Positions 17,458 through 27,685 of a stretch of DNA of 64,000 bases are shown here, piece by piece. The number at the start of each line of letters is the position of its first letter. The first letter of the stretch is position 1. The notes beneath the pieces were generated by a model. It ran no database searches and was not told the origin of the DNA. It worked only from the letters and a program-made list of their open reading frames with translations. The position numbers and the translations under genes are program-made. Source of the DNA: CAADGV01 sp040290295 (GTDB taxonomy: Bacteria > Bacteroidota > Ignavibacteria > UBA10030 > UBA6906); the NCBI GenBank assembly GCA_040290295.1, contig PSMW01000011.1, positions 40,616 through 104,615 on the forward strand. The letters run 5' to 3'.

Positions 17458-19919
17458 GGTGCCGGAGTGATCAGGAGACGTTGCGTTGAATGCTGAGCTG
17501 ATGCACGATCGGTGCGGACCGTTTTGTACGCGCCGTTCAACCACAACGGCGTCTGGTCGTCGAAATGGGGGTGGAATGCCTGACCCGATTGACCTGTGGG
17601 CAACACCGAACGCACCTCGAACGGTCTGCCCATATCGACGATGCGGCGGAAGGAAGCTCCGACCGTCACCCCAAAGGGAACGTTCAACGCCCTCGGGTAG
17701 AGCACATCGGTAAAGCTGTACTCACCGCTCGTCATAGCTGTCGAGCCGCCGCCATAGGGGAAGGGACCGATGTTGAACACGTTGTCGAGAGGTTTTTGCA
17801 AGCCGAACGGATGCCGTAGCGTCACGGTGTGAAGATTGCCCCATTGCCAATTCTTGGTCTCGTCGCCGAGTTGTTCGCGCAACGCATATACCGCTTCCCT
17901 CATACTGTGCAGAAGAATATCGTCCCGCGTTTCCACCACACTCGTTTGTACGTTATCGAACCACGAGGAGGTGCCCTCTTCGACGAGTCGCATCGTGACG
18001 CGAAGCGGAATGTTGACCAAGAGCAGATAATCGTGCAGCAGGTCGCTGCCCATTTCGTCTTCGTAGAGATTCTTCATCAAGCGAGTGAGGAATTGTTGGA
18101 AGAGCGCAGTGGCGACGTCTTCACGCGAGAAGACGAAGTTCCAGTTCGTGAAGTATGCCGTCACCAAATCGCCGTAGGGCGGATCGAGCTTGCCTCGGCA
18201 TGCTTGGAGGATGTAGGGCGTGAAGCGCTTTGCGTAGAAGGAGAACTGATCGTTCTGCAGCAACTCAAAATCGCCGACAGAAAATTTCCGTTGCTGCGAC
18301 AACACCTCCCGCAGACGCAGAAACCGAGCCGGCGGTTCCCACAATTCGGAGATGCGATAGGGATAGCTGTCATCGACGATCTTGTTGTTTGCCGTTGCAA
18401 TGAAACCTTCAGGCGGATTCAAGAGGTGAGGAAGCCGTTCAAACGGGACGAAGCCCTGCCATTCACTTCCTTTCTCCCAACCCGGGAGAGGAAGCAGCGA
18501 GTTGTACGCCGTAGAACGAATCGGTAGCCACACACCACACCAATACCCTATGTTGCCTTTCGCATCGCCAAAGACAAAGTTCGCTCCGGGTCCGCTGAAC
18601 TGCTTCACGCCGGCGAGAAACTCTTCCCACGTGCGCGCACGATTGATTGCGGCAAACGCTTCGATTTGATCGCTCACCTCACTACCCGTCCAGCGCATCG
18701 ACGCGACAAAGGAAGGGGTGGACTTGCGCAGCATCGTTTGAATGTCGGTAACGAGAGGACCGTGATGCGTGGAGCGAATAGTCACGTAGTGTATCGTGTC
18801 GCCACGCACCGCAATCTCTTCTTCCCGAATGGTGAGCGGAAGCGATCTGCCCTCGTAGATGTAGCGGTGGGGATCGGTCGAATCGATCTTTTCGATATAG
18901 AAGTCGGCATCATCCGCCATCACGTTGGTCAACCCCCAGGCGATGTCGGCATTGTTGCCGGAGACGATGCCGGGCACACCGGGGATCGAAAACCCGCCGA
19001 CGTCGTATCCAGCGCCGTGCAGACTTACTTCGTACCACTTTGCGGGATTCGTTAATTGGAGATGCGTATCGTTGGCAAGCAGCACGCTGTTGGTTTCCGA
19101 TTTGCGTGGAGCGATCACCCATGCATTGCTACCTCCCAGCATGCCGCCGATACCGCCGAATGCACAATAGTCCTGCGCTGTCTGCAGGAACGCCCTCGTT
19201 GCGGGTGCAAGTGCGTGCCAGGCAGAGGAGGGAACGATCGGCGGAATCTCCGGCGGATACGAGGGGAAAACCTCCTTCGCTTTTTCATATCCGACACGAT
19301 CGACAAGCGTTCCGAGCGTCAGATCGACCCACCACGATAAATTCAACTCCCAAGCCATCATGCGCCCGATGATGATGCTGTGCAACGGCGTCCATGGTTC
19401 GGGGTCGTAGCCGAGCAGATCGAACTCGACCGGATATTTCCCTTTATGCGAAGCAATGAAAGCGTTCACGCCTTCAGCGTATGCCTGCAGGCGTAGAAGC
19501 GATGCGGGAGCGGTACGTCGTTCCACTTCTTCAGCAATGCGACGAATGCCGATGATACGAAACATGCGGTCGAACGGCAGGGTGACGGCGCCGAACAGCT
19601 CGGAGAGCCTGCCCAACCCGGCTCGCCGCATCATGTCCATCTGCCATAAGCGATCTTGTGCGTGAACGTACCCGAGCGCGAAGAGCAGATCATGTTCGTT
19701 CTGCGCCTCGATGCGCGGCACGCCAAATCCGTCGCGGGTAATCTCGATGGGTTGTACCACACCCGGCAATGCTACCGAGCCGGTGGTTTCCGGAAACGAC
19801 TTTCGTAGTTGATATCGAAGAAACACGAAGCCCGCAACAAGTGCGGTCAGAAGAACGCCGGTCAAACCGATGAGAATCTTGGTGCGACTGGACATACGTG
19901 GAATCCGGAACGTGAGCAA
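17454..19919 (-). CDS. Penicillin acylase family (Ntn) amidohydrolase
   Basis: 821 residues (Met9 at 19895 is an alternative start). An N-terminal TM helix (about 13-30) anchors or exports it. The family is made as a precursor that cuts itself before a serine; that serine is in MLGGSNAWVIAP near residue 267, giving an alpha chain of about 30 kDa minus linker and a beta chain of about 550 residues. GFGVPRIEAQNEHDLLFALG and QDRLWQMDMMRRAGLGRLSE are the alpha-chain signature. Substrates in the family include beta-lactams and acyl-homoserine lactones; none can be assigned here. Coupled to the sirtuin by a 4-base overlap. Confidence 0.92.
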   Translation of the reverse strand: MLTFRIPRMSSRTKILIGLTGVLLTALVAGFVFLRYQLRKSFPETTGSVALPGVVQPIEITRDGFGVPRIEAQNEHDLLFALGYVHAQDRLWQMDMMRRAGLGRLSELFGAVTLPFDRMFRIIGIRRIAEEVERRTAPASLLRLQAYAEGVNAFIASHKGKYPVEFDLLGYDPEPWTPLHSIIIGRMMAWELNLSWWVDLTLGTLVDRVGYEKAKEVFPSYPPEIPPIVPSSAWHALAPATRAFLQTAQDYCAFGGIGGMLGGSNAWVIAPRKSETNSVLLANDTHLQLTNPAKWYEVSLHGAGYDVGGFSIPGVPGIVSGNNADIAWGLTNVMADDADFYIEKIDSTDPHRYIYEGRSLPLTIREEEIAVRGDTIHYVTIRSTHHGPLVTDIQTMLRKSTPSFVASMRWTGSEVSDQIEAFAAINRARTWEEFLAGVKQFSGPGANFVFGDAKGNIGYWCGVWLPIRSTAYNSLLPLPGWEKGSEWQGFVPFERLPHLLNPPEGFIATANNKIVDDSYPYRISELWEPPARFLRLREVLSQQRKFSVGDFELLQNDQFSFYAKRFTPYILQACRGKLDPPYGDLVTAYFTNWNFVFSREDVATALFQQFLTRLMKNLYEDEMGSDLLHDYLLLVNIPLRVTMRLVEEGTSSWFDNVQTSVVETRDDILLHSMREAVYALREQLGDETKNWQWGNLHTVTLRHPFGLQKPLDNVFNIGPFPYGGGSTAMTSGEYSFTDVLYPRALNVPFGVTVGASFRRIVDMGRPFEVRSVLPTGQSGQAFHPHFDDQTPLWLNGAYKTVRTDRASAQHSTQRLLITPAP

Positions 19920-19990
19920 TCAAAAGAAAAAGTCCGTGCCGAACGTATCGGAACGGACTTCAATATATTCAATCGCACTCCGTCTTGCAA

Positions 19991-21424
19991 TCAATAGCGG
20001 TAGGAGAATGTCAGGGCGAAATTGTTCGTTGCAATGTTTTCGAACAGTGGCGGGCTGCCGCTATAGTTGTAACGGAAAGTCTTCCACCACCCGCGTGCGT
20101 AGCTCAGATCGAGCATCGTGTCTTCGCTCAACAGTACGCCGATGCCTGCGGTCACGAATTTCTGATCGAAAGAGCTTGGGTCGCCACGAAATGGCGACGT
20201 ATTGTAGATGAATCCGCCGCGGAGGCGCACCCCGATCGACGTGAGGTCGTATTCAGCGCCGCCTCGTAAGTTTGCCGTCTCACGGAAGAGATCTTTGATC
20301 CTCTTGTTCAACGCAAGCACATCGGGATTGGCATTCTCGAACTTCACTTGTGTCCAATCCGTGTACTCCACGTCGCCCGAAAGCAAGAGGTCATGCACCG
20401 CGATGGATGCGCCGGCGCTAAAAACCCACGGCGTCACCACGTCGTACTCGTTGGTGTTGTTGCTTGGTTCGGGGGACACAACGTCGCCGTTGTCGAAGTA
20501 TGCTTTGAATGTCGTACCAAATGACTCCTTGATCCGTAACGTTGTCGGCGTCTTCACGGCGATGCCGAAGCGGAACCTGTCGGGAACATGATACATCAGA
20601 CCGAGCTTCGCGTTGAAGCCTGTCAGATCGCTTTCAACGAAATCATCTTGAGTGAATTGGTCGAATTGGAGAGGGCTTCCGTTCACCGGGCTGGTGTAGA
20701 TGTTTCGATCGTCGCGTTCTTGGTATGCGCGATCGTACGTGTACGTGCCGGAGACATAGCTCAACGTAAGCCCGACCGCAACGTTGCGTGCAATGTCAAC
20801 AGCACCGCCTGCCGACCAATTGTTCAATCCACCGCCTTCGAGGACTTTGCCGATCTGCGTTACACGATTGACGATGGGGCTATAGTACACAAGCTTCCCC
20901 TGCGCATTGCGCATCGTGTCGGCGAGGTATAACTCCCACGCAACGCCGCTGGGTCGGCCACTGACGGGCGTACCGTCACGATTGTAGGTTTGAATAATGC
21001 TATTGGTAGGATTGAATGCCTGAAAGGAGACGCCGGTTGTGAAATTGCTTTGCCGGTTGAAGCCAAATGCAAACACCAGACTCCCACGTCGTACCGGAAC
21101 AGGATAGACGATGCCGAGAGCGTTCAACTGTGTCGCGTTGTTGTCGTACGACTGCGTCGTACCGATGTAGGTGCTCTTGTCGTTGAAGTTCAGATGCGAA
21201 ATGCCCAACGAGAATTCACCATGTTCCAGTTGTGCAAGTCCCGCGGGGTTCCAGAACAGAGCGCTGTAATCGCTTGCGACACCGGTGTATGCGCCGCCCA
21301 TGCCTATGGCTCGCGCTCCAACGCCACGTCCCGGCGTGGCAAAGCGCAATGCGTCCTCAGGAAATTGTGCCAATGCTATCGACGTGCAGAGCGTAAGAAT
21401 CCCGACAGCAAGTATTCGCTTCAA
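19991..21424 (-). CDS. OmpP1/FadL/PorV-like outer-membrane beta-barrel protein
   Basis: 477 residues with signal peptide MKRILAVGILTLCTSIALAQ. The N-terminus GRGVGARAIGMGGAYTGVAS followed by SALFWNPAGLAQL is the hallmark of the FadL/PorV group in FCB bacteria, and the chain ends in an aromatic strand (FALTFSYRY), as barrels do. FadL proteins take up hydrophobic compounds; PorV acts as a shuttle in type IX secretion. The T9SS-tailed protein at 61972 makes a PorV-type role possible, but the length (PorV about 390) favours the FadL transport side. Monocistronic by spacing. Confidence 0.88.
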   Translation of the reverse strand: MKRILAVGILTLCTSIALAQFPEDALRFATPGRGVGARAIGMGGAYTGVASDYSALFWNPAGLAQLEHGEFSLGISHLNFNDKSTYIGTTQSYDNNATQLNALGIVYPVPVRRGSLVFAFGFNRQSNFTTGVSFQAFNPTNSIIQTYNRDGTPVSGRPSGVAWELYLADTMRNAQGKLVYYSPIVNRVTQIGKVLEGGGLNNWSAGGAVDIARNVAVGLTLSYVSGTYTYDRAYQERDDRNIYTSPVNGSPLQFDQFTQDDFVESDLTGFNAKLGLMYHVPDRFRFGIAVKTPTTLRIKESFGTTFKAYFDNGDVVSPEPSNNTNEYDVVTPWVFSAGASIAVHDLLLSGDVEYTDWTQVKFENANPDVLALNKRIKDLFRETANLRGGAEYDLTSIGVRLRGGFIYNTSPFRGDPSSFDQKFVTAGIGVLLSEDTMLDLSYARGWWKTFRYNYSGSPPLFENIATNNFALTFSYRY

Positions 21425-21486
21425 TGTTCAATCACCTCTTCTTTCCGATATTCCAGGGTTCAGCAACAATCATCAAGGTTCGTGTA

Positions 21487-22419
21487 CTACTCTCTGCCGC
21501 CTCGTCCTCCAGGATTGCGGCCCCCGCCGCTGCTCGGCGACGCGGGTGGCGCACTCGGTGGCGGTGACGAATGAGCCGGTGGTGAGTAAGATTGGCCGCC
21601 TTCCGACGATCTTCCTCCTCCCGAACGCCCGCCACGATCGTCGCCGCGTGTGTTGCTCGGCGGTGGAGTTGACGGAGCCGGCAGTCGCGATGGCGTTCTG
21701 ACCTCGCCGCCGCGTGTCGCTTCAGGTCCGCTTCCGCTGCGCGTGTTGCCGCCACGTGTTACGCTTCCTTCACGCGAACCGCGCGACTCGGTTGCGCTCG
21801 CATCGCCCCGCCCGCTGCGACCTGTCGATATGCGCGTGCCCGCCGGCGGTTTTGCACCTGTGCGGTCATCTCCACGATTGTCGCCCGTTTTGCGGTAGCC
21901 TGTCGGGAGCGCATCGCTGCTGCCTACACCGCGTCCAGAGCCTTCAGGTGTATCTCCCGTTGTTCGCGTGACGCCGATCGTGCGCGTTGTGCCGTGACCA
22001 AGTCGGCCCGCGTACACGCCGCCGTAGCCCCAGCCGTACGGGTACCACCATCGCGGGTAGATCGGATAACCCCACCACACCCATCCCGCGTAGTAAGGAG
22101 GGAAGTAGGTACCACACGTCCAGAACGGATCGTAATAGGTGTAGTACCAGCCCGCTCTCCAGTACCACGGGTCGCATGGGAGGTATCCCCCGATGAAGGA
22201 TGGATAGTAGTAGTAGAAATAAAACGTTCGCCGCGCGGACCAATAGGGGTCGTACTCATCGTCGTAGCGCGCAGCTTCGTCCGCGTTGTACTCTTCACGC
22301 TCGCTGTAGGAAGGTTCTTCTTCCTTCCCTTCTCGAGTCATGCCCAACTGTGTGTAGCATCCTGCCGCTGTCATCGCCAGCGCGAACAGGAGGAGCAAAC
22401 CTTTAAGAAGATTCTTCAT
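21487..22419 (-). CDS. Lipoprotein with Tyr/Trp-rich core and Gly/Arg/Ser-rich tail
   Basis: 310 residues from ATG 22419, with GGGAGG eleven bases before it. Signal peptide II with lipobox TAAGC (Cys near 21). Residues 24-60 are acidic. Residues about 60-130 are extremely rich in Tyr, Trp, Pro and Gly (for example FYFYYYYPSFIGGYLP, WVWWGYPIYPRWWYPYGWGY). The last 170 residues are a disordered Gly/Arg/Ser/Pro tail with repeated RGG/GRG and SGGGR motifs. I recognise no domain. Similar aromatic-rich lipoproteins occur in Bacteroidota and Ignavibacteria without known function; surface display or self-assembly is a guess. Confidence 0.78.
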   Translation of the reverse strand: MKNLLKGLLLLFALAMTAAGCYTQLGMTREGKEEEPSYSEREEYNADEAARYDDEYDPYWSARRTFYFYYYYPSFIGGYLPCDPWYWRAGWYYTYYDPFWTCGTYFPPYYAGWVWWGYPIYPRWWYPYGWGYGGVYAGRLGHGTTRTIGVTRTTGDTPEGSGRGVGSSDALPTGYRKTGDNRGDDRTGAKPPAGTRISTGRSGRGDASATESRGSREGSVTRGGNTRSGSGPEATRGGEVRTPSRLPAPSTPPPSNTRGDDRGGRSGGGRSSEGGQSYSPPAHSSPPPSAPPASPSSGGGRNPGGRGGRE

Positions 22420-22770
22420 GACGAAGCCTCCCTTTCTCCCATGACAAAGCTTTGTTTCTGTTTGCGAAAGTGCAAGCTCAGTGCCAACCGTTGGACACCG
22501 CTGCTCTCCCGGTGGTTTGGTAATGAATCCATTTCTCGATGTTCTTGCCATTGGGTATGATCGAAAACTCACCACCACTACTCCCCGACGAGGGGATGTT
22601 CTGTTTGATGGACAACAGTCCATCGTTCGTTCACAATACACAACAACGAAACGAGGCACGACGTTCGCATCGAAGGAAGCCACCGAAGTCGGAAGGTTGG
22701 TCGAGCCAATGCGCGTGCCGGATTCAATATAGAAAAATGTCCGGCGAATACCGAAACATGTAGGTTCGAG
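22420..22770. other. Intergenic region without a gene
   Basis: 351 bases upstream of the lipoprotein. A small inverted repeat GATGGAC / GTCCATC with a 4-base loop lies near 22599-22616. No other structure is evident; the lipoprotein promoter is presumably here. Confidence 0.5.
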
Positions 22771-24334
22771 TCAGAAGTCGTCATCTTCACCAAACACTCT
22801 GCGCGTATCCTTGGGGAGTTCGGGCTTGATGGGTTCGCGCTGCACCTTCGCAAGATTGGCGAATGGATGGGCAGGCTTTTCCGTTCGATCATCGGCAGGN
22901 NNNNNNNNNAGCGGACGATGGCGCGAACCCCGCCTCGAAACCCTCGGCAGGTTCATCGGTCGTTGCGCGCTGATCATGTGTAAATGGAAGGACATTCGTC
23001 GGTTGCTTGAGCGATGCGGAGAAGAGTGGCGTTGAGACGGCAGTGGGAAGGATTCGAGAACGCAGTGCTTGCCATTCCTCGACCAACGCCTCTTCCGGCA
23101 GGAGCGTCAGGCGGCGATCTTTCATTGCAAATGTCCCACCGATCATCACGTCAGAAAGATCTCCTGAGGTCAGCGAGTTCACGACGAGGTCGGCAAGCTC
23201 TTCTGCGGCGGAGATGTTCTGAACACGTGGCAAGCGTAGAGACTGTAAAGAGAAGAAAAGCATATCGGCTCGTTTACCTACTTCGAGCGAGCCGGTTTCC
23301 TTCTGCAATCCGAGCGCATGCGCCCCGTTGATCGTCGCCATGCGCACGATCTCCAGTGCCGAGAAAAACCGGAGTCCCGGAACGACCATCGGCAACTGAT
23401 TCATGAAGCGCATCTCTTCCACCATATCTACATTTCCCCAATCGGTTCCAAGGGCAAGGCCCACATGGCGTTTCGCGAGATGCCGTAAGGCAGGATAGCC
23501 TGTTTGCTTTGCCGCCGTCGAACGCGGGCACGCGACGACCGTACCACCCACCTCTTTCACGTTCGCGACCTCGTCTTCCGAAATATGATTCGCGTGAACG
23601 AGAATGGTGCTGTCGTGGAGTGCGTTGAAGGACCGGAGGAGTCCAATGATGCCTTTGTGAAAATGTTTGACAACAGTCTCGGCGTCTTCGCGTTGCTCGG
23701 TACAGTGGGCGAGCAGAGGTGCTTTCAGTTCTTTTGCAGCCTTCAGGGTGTTTTCGAGACTATAGACGGTCAACTCTCGTTCGTCGCCCAGACTCACCGC
23801 CACACGCGGGCGCTTCGCTCCAAGTGCTTGCACTCGGCGAACATGTTCCCAACTCCGCAGCGTGATCAGCGAAACCAACCCCGACCCCCTGACTGCATCC
23901 ATCATCGTGGTGAACGATTCTTCTGGAAAGGGGAGTGGAAACTCGGCGACCGTGGTCGTTCCGCTGGCAAGGTGCGCAGCGTACGCTGTGCGATAGAGTG
24001 TGTGGATCTCCTTTGTAGAAGATGGGTGGACGAGGTGCTCCCTCACGTGATGGAACTGCTGGGCTTCGCCCCAAAGCGCAAGGTGTCTTCCTTTTGTCAA
24101 CGGGTGGAGGAGTACGCCTTCGGAGTGAACGTGCGCGTTGACGAACCCGGGAAGCACGAGCCTCCCCGTGGCATCGAGCACGTGGGCATCGGGATGTTCG
24201 CGTCTGAGTCTCTCCACGTTGTCGCTCAGGGCAACGATGCGTCCATTTCCGACGACGAGGTGGTACGTTCCACAACGATTCGCAGCATCACAGGTCAGGA
24301 CAATGCCGTTAGCAATGATAGTAGTGTGACTCAT
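22771..24334 (-). CDS. Amidohydrolase (TrzA/AtzA/SsnA-like metal-dependent deaminase), with assembly gap
   Basis: Starts at ATG 24334 (MSHTTIIANGIVLTCDAANR). TIM-barrel amidohydrolase motifs: metal HxH in FVNAHVHSEG (about 68), a later metal His in LAHCTEQRED, VHANHISEDE, and Asp in ALGTDWGNVD (about 320). These enzymes deaminate or dechlorinate N-heterocycles such as guanine, adenosine derivatives or triazines. Ten N at 22900-22909 interrupt the C-terminal region; after the gap the protein continues in another frame (ANLAKVQREPIKPELPKDTR...) to the stop at 22771, so the gap length is not true. It lies 7 bases from the end of cysS and is probably in its operon. Confidence 0.82.
22900..22909. 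other. Assembly gap (10 N)
   Basis: Run of N inside the amidohydrolase gene. The frames on the two sides do not match, so the number of bases is an estimate. Confidence 0.99.
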
Positions 24335-24341
24335 TCTTTCC

Positions 24342-25790
24342 TCACGAACGTCGTCGCCATGTCGTTTCACCTTTCTTGTCTTCGAGCACGATGCCGAGCG
24401 AAAGCAGGTTGCTGCGAATCTTGTCGGCGAGAGGGAAAAGCTTTTGTGCCCGAATCTCCTCCCGCACATCGATGAGGAGTTTCATCAGTCCCTCAACGAG
24501 CTGCAGATCGGCGCTCTCGGTCTCGTGTTCCAAGCGCAAGCCGAGAACCGTCCCTGCCAACTCCCGATAAAGATCGAAGATCTGTTGCAGCGAGGCAAGG
24601 CTGACGGATGATTCGCTTGCGAGGAGGAGATTGACGTCTTTGCTCAAATCGAACAGCACCGCAAGAGCTTGCGGTGTGTTGAAGTCATCGTCCATCGCTG
24701 CGAGGAAAGCTGCTTTAACCTTCGCGCAATCGATCCCGGCATCTGCCCCAGTCAAGGGAGCGAGCTTCATCCTCTCCCGCAGATTGCGAACGGTATTGCT
24801 CAGTTTTTCGAGTCCCTTGCCCGCCGCATCGACTGCCTCGTCGCTAAAGTCGAGTGTGCTGCGGTAGTGGCTCTGCAGGATGAAGAAGCGAATCGTTTCG
24901 GGCTTCCACTTCTTGAACGCATCCTTGAGCGTGATAAAATTGCCGAGCGACTTGCCCATCTTTTGTCCGTTCACCGTCACCATGTTATTGTGCAGCCAGT
25001 ACTTCACGAACGGTCTGCCTGTGGCACCTTCACTTTGAGCGATCTCGCACTCATGATGCGGAAACTGATTCTCGAGTCCGCCGCCGTGAATATCGAAACT
25101 CTCACCTAAATACTTAATGGACATCGCCGAGCACTCGATGTGCCACCCCGGGAATCCAACGCTCCAGGGACTGGGCCAGCGCATGATGTGTTCCGGTTCG
25201 GCTTTCTTCCACAGCGCGAAGTCAGCCGGATGGCGTTTCTCTTCCTTCACGTCGACGCGCGCGCCCGCTTCCAATTCCTCGATGTTTCGACCCGACAGCT
25301 TTCCATAGCCCGGGAACTTGTGCACGTCGAAGTACACGGAGCCGTTTGCCTCATAGGCAAGTCTCTTTGCAATGAGTGTTTTGATTATCTCGATCTGTTC
25401 GATGACGTGTCCTGTTGCGCGCGGCGAAATATCGGGTCGCAGCACGTTCAGGGCATCCATATCTTCGAAGTAGCTGCGCGTATAGAATTCCGCCACCTCC
25501 ATCGGGTGTTTCTGCTCGGCGCGACTTGCTTTGAGGATGCGGTCTTCGCCTTCGTTCGCGTCCCCTAACAAATGGCCCACATCGGTAATGTTCTGCACGT
25601 ATGTCACTCGATAGCCGATGTACCGAAGGTAACGGACGATGACATCGAACGAAACGTAGCTTTTGGCATGACCGAGGTGTGAATGACCATACACGGTCGG
25701 GCCGCACACGTACATACCCACGTAGCCATCGTGAAGAGGCTCGAACATCTCTTTTCGGCGTGTGAGTGTGTTGTAGATTGTTAAGGGCAT
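24342..25790 (-). CDS. cysS: Cysteinyl-tRNA synthetase
   Basis: 482 residues, typical length. Charges tRNA-Cys. Class I signatures: HIGH-type HSHLGHAKSY (about 34), KMSKS-type QKMGKSLGNF (about 278). Zinc ligands for cysteine recognition include Cys in YVCGPTVYGH (about 29), Cys in GWHIECSAM (about 211) and the following HHECE. The C-terminal DALR-type helical domain is present (DFNTPQALAVLFDLS). It is followed at once by the amidohydrolase gene and lies 86 bases downstream of recN. Confidence 0.97.
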   Translation of the reverse strand: MPLTIYNTLTRRKEMFEPLHDGYVGMYVCGPTVYGHSHLGHAKSYVSFDVIVRYLRYIGYRVTYVQNITDVGHLLGDANEGEDRILKASRAEQKHPMEVAEFYTRSYFEDMDALNVLRPDISPRATGHVIEQIEIIKTLIAKRLAYEANGSVYFDVHKFPGYGKLSGRNIEELEAGARVDVKEEKRHPADFALWKKAEPEHIMRWPSPWSVGFPGWHIECSAMSIKYLGESFDIHGGGLENQFPHHECEIAQSEGATGRPFVKYWLHNNMVTVNGQKMGKSLGNFITLKDAFKKWKPETIRFFILQSHYRSTLDFSDEAVDAAGKGLEKLSNTVRNLRERMKLAPLTGADAGIDCAKVKAAFLAAMDDDFNTPQALAVLFDLSKDVNLLLASESSVSLASLQQIFDLYRELAGTVLGLRLEHETESADLQLVEGLMKLLIDVREEIRAQKLFPLADKIRSNLLSLGIVLEDKKGETTWRRRS

Positions 25791-25876
25791 ACAGCGCGAG
25801 ACGACATTTCAGATTCAGAACATGCTACGAGGATCGAGTTCCCGTGTTCGAAGACGCAATGGTGTGGGAGAGTGCA

Positions 25877-27604
25877 TCACTTCAATCCCATCAATTCGCG
25901 AGCCCCGGCGAGACCCGCCTCCGTGACTTCGGCACCACTCATCAATTTGGCAACTTCGAGTACGCGTTCATCCACCGTTAGCTTGCGCATGCTCGTCGTT
26001 GCGCGACCGCCGCGCGGCTTCTTTTCTTCCTTCTTCTCCACCACAAAATGCTCGTCCGCCAGCCCGGCAATTTGCGGCAGGTGAGTGATGGCGATAATTT
26101 GGTGAAATCGAGAAAGGTTCTTCAAACTCCATCCCACTGCTTGGGCAATCCTTCCGCTCACGCCGGTATCGATCTCGTCGAAGATCAGCACCGGCAGCCG
26201 ATCGGACTTTGCCAAGATGCTTTTGAGTGCCAGCATGATTCGTGAGACTTCGCCACCGGAGGCAACCTTTGTGAGGGGTTTCACTTCCTCACCAAGGTTG
26301 GTGGAGATGAAAAACTCCACTTCGTCGCATCCGCGTTGATCGATCCGGACGTCTTCGTTGTCGATGTGAATGAACTCGGCTGTTCCTTGTTCGCCGTCGG
26401 TCAACGGGCGACGGCGTACGCGGGTGAAGAAGCGAGCATGGGGAATGCCCAGCGTTGCTAACTCCGCCACGATCTGTTTGTCGAGCGTGCGCGCCAGATC
26501 GCGCCGCTTCTGCGACAGCTTTTCGGCAAGCGCGGCACACGCCATGCGTTCAGCCTGTTGGCGCTTCTGCAAGTGCAGGAGCGCTTCGTCGAAGTGCTCG
26601 GCGAGCGCCGCTTCGTTCCCGATCAGTTCACGATGCGCAAGGACCGCTGCGAGGGTTCCGCCGTATTTCCGTTTCAGGCTATTCAGCGTCAGCAATCGTT
26701 GGCGTAGGCGTTCGAGTCGGTCCGGATTGAACTCCACAGCCCTGCTGTACTGCCGCACGAACGCTGCCAGTTCGTTCACGCTTGCTTCCGCCGAACGGCA
26801 TTCTTTCACCTGCTCGTCGAACCGCGGGTCGATGCGTGCCAGCTCCTCGAGCTGTTTTGCCGCTTTACTCAATTGGTCGTGCACGGAGTTTTCGCTCTCG
26901 TACAACATATCGTAGAGAATGCCTGTTGCCCCGACGAGTTTCTCGGCATTTTCCAAAATCTTGAGTTCTGTCTCGATCTGCTCGTCCTCGCCGGGCTGTG
27001 GTGCGACGGCATCGATTTCCTGCATCTGAAATGTATAGAGATCGAGCTTCTCCTTTACGCGCGCCTCACGGTCGCGTACGCCGGCAATCTCCTGGGTTGT
27101 CTTGCGGAGTGTGTGGAATGCCGTGCGGTATTCTTCTAAGAGCGAACCGACGCCGGCGTACTCATCGAGCATCGCGATGTGCGTTTCCGGACGCAGCAAG
27201 GATTGATGTTCGTGTTGTCCATGCAAATCCACCAGCAACTCACCGATCTTCTTCATCAACGCCAGAGTGATTGCCGAATCGTTGACGAGGCAGCGGGTAG
27301 TGCCTTTGGCTGAGACCTCACGTCGAAGAATCACGTCGTGTGTCACGTCGAGATCGATGAGCTTGAACAGATCATGCAGCGCGGCGTTAGAGCCGATGTC
27401 GAACGTTGCCTCCACAATTGCTTTTTCGGCGCCGGTCCGAACAATATCTGTACTGGCTCGTTCGCCGAGGATCAATCCGAGCGCGTCGATGATAATGGAT
27501 TTGCCCGCGCCGGTCTCGCCTGTAAGAATGACAAGCCCGTTGCTGAAAGCGACTTCGAGTTCGTCGATCAGTGCGTAGTTCTTGATGAAAAGAGATTTGA
27601 GCAT
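25877..27604 (-). CDS. recN: DNA repair ATPase RecN
   Basis: 575 residues. RecN is an SMC-like ATPase that tethers broken DNA ends during recombinational repair. Walker A GETGAGKS at about 29-36 within NGLVILTGETGAGKSIIID; Q-loop DLHGQHEHQSLL; central coiled coil from about 150 to 390; ABC signature VASGGEVSRIMLALK near 460; Walker B VLIFDEIDTGVSG near 490; ITHLPQIAGLADEHF near 525. Order and length are standard. Confidence 0.97.
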   Translation of the reverse strand: MLKSLFIKNYALIDELEVAFSNGLVILTGETGAGKSIIIDALGLILGERASTDIVRTGAEKAIVEATFDIGSNAALHDLFKLIDLDVTHDVILRREVSAKGTTRCLVNDSAITLALMKKIGELLVDLHGQHEHQSLLRPETHIAMLDEYAGVGSLLEEYRTAFHTLRKTTQEIAGVRDREARVKEKLDLYTFQMQEIDAVAPQPGEDEQIETELKILENAEKLVGATGILYDMLYESENSVHDQLSKAAKQLEELARIDPRFDEQVKECRSAEASVNELAAFVRQYSRAVEFNPDRLERLRQRLLTLNSLKRKYGGTLAAVLAHRELIGNEAALAEHFDEALLHLQKRQQAERMACAALAEKLSQKRRDLARTLDKQIVAELATLGIPHARFFTRVRRRPLTDGEQGTAEFIHIDNEDVRIDQRGCDEVEFFISTNLGEEVKPLTKVASGGEVSRIMLALKSILAKSDRLPVLIFDEIDTGVSGRIAQAVGWSLKNLSRFHQIIAITHLPQIAGLADEHFVVEKKEEKKPRGGRATTSMRKLTVDERVLEVAKLMSGAEVTEAGLAGARELMGLK

Positions 27605-27685
27605 GGCGAAGATCGGTTCAGACCAACGCCAATCTACGCAAGCTTGACGAGAGATTCAATTTGATGGGAGTGCGTTGCGATGGAG

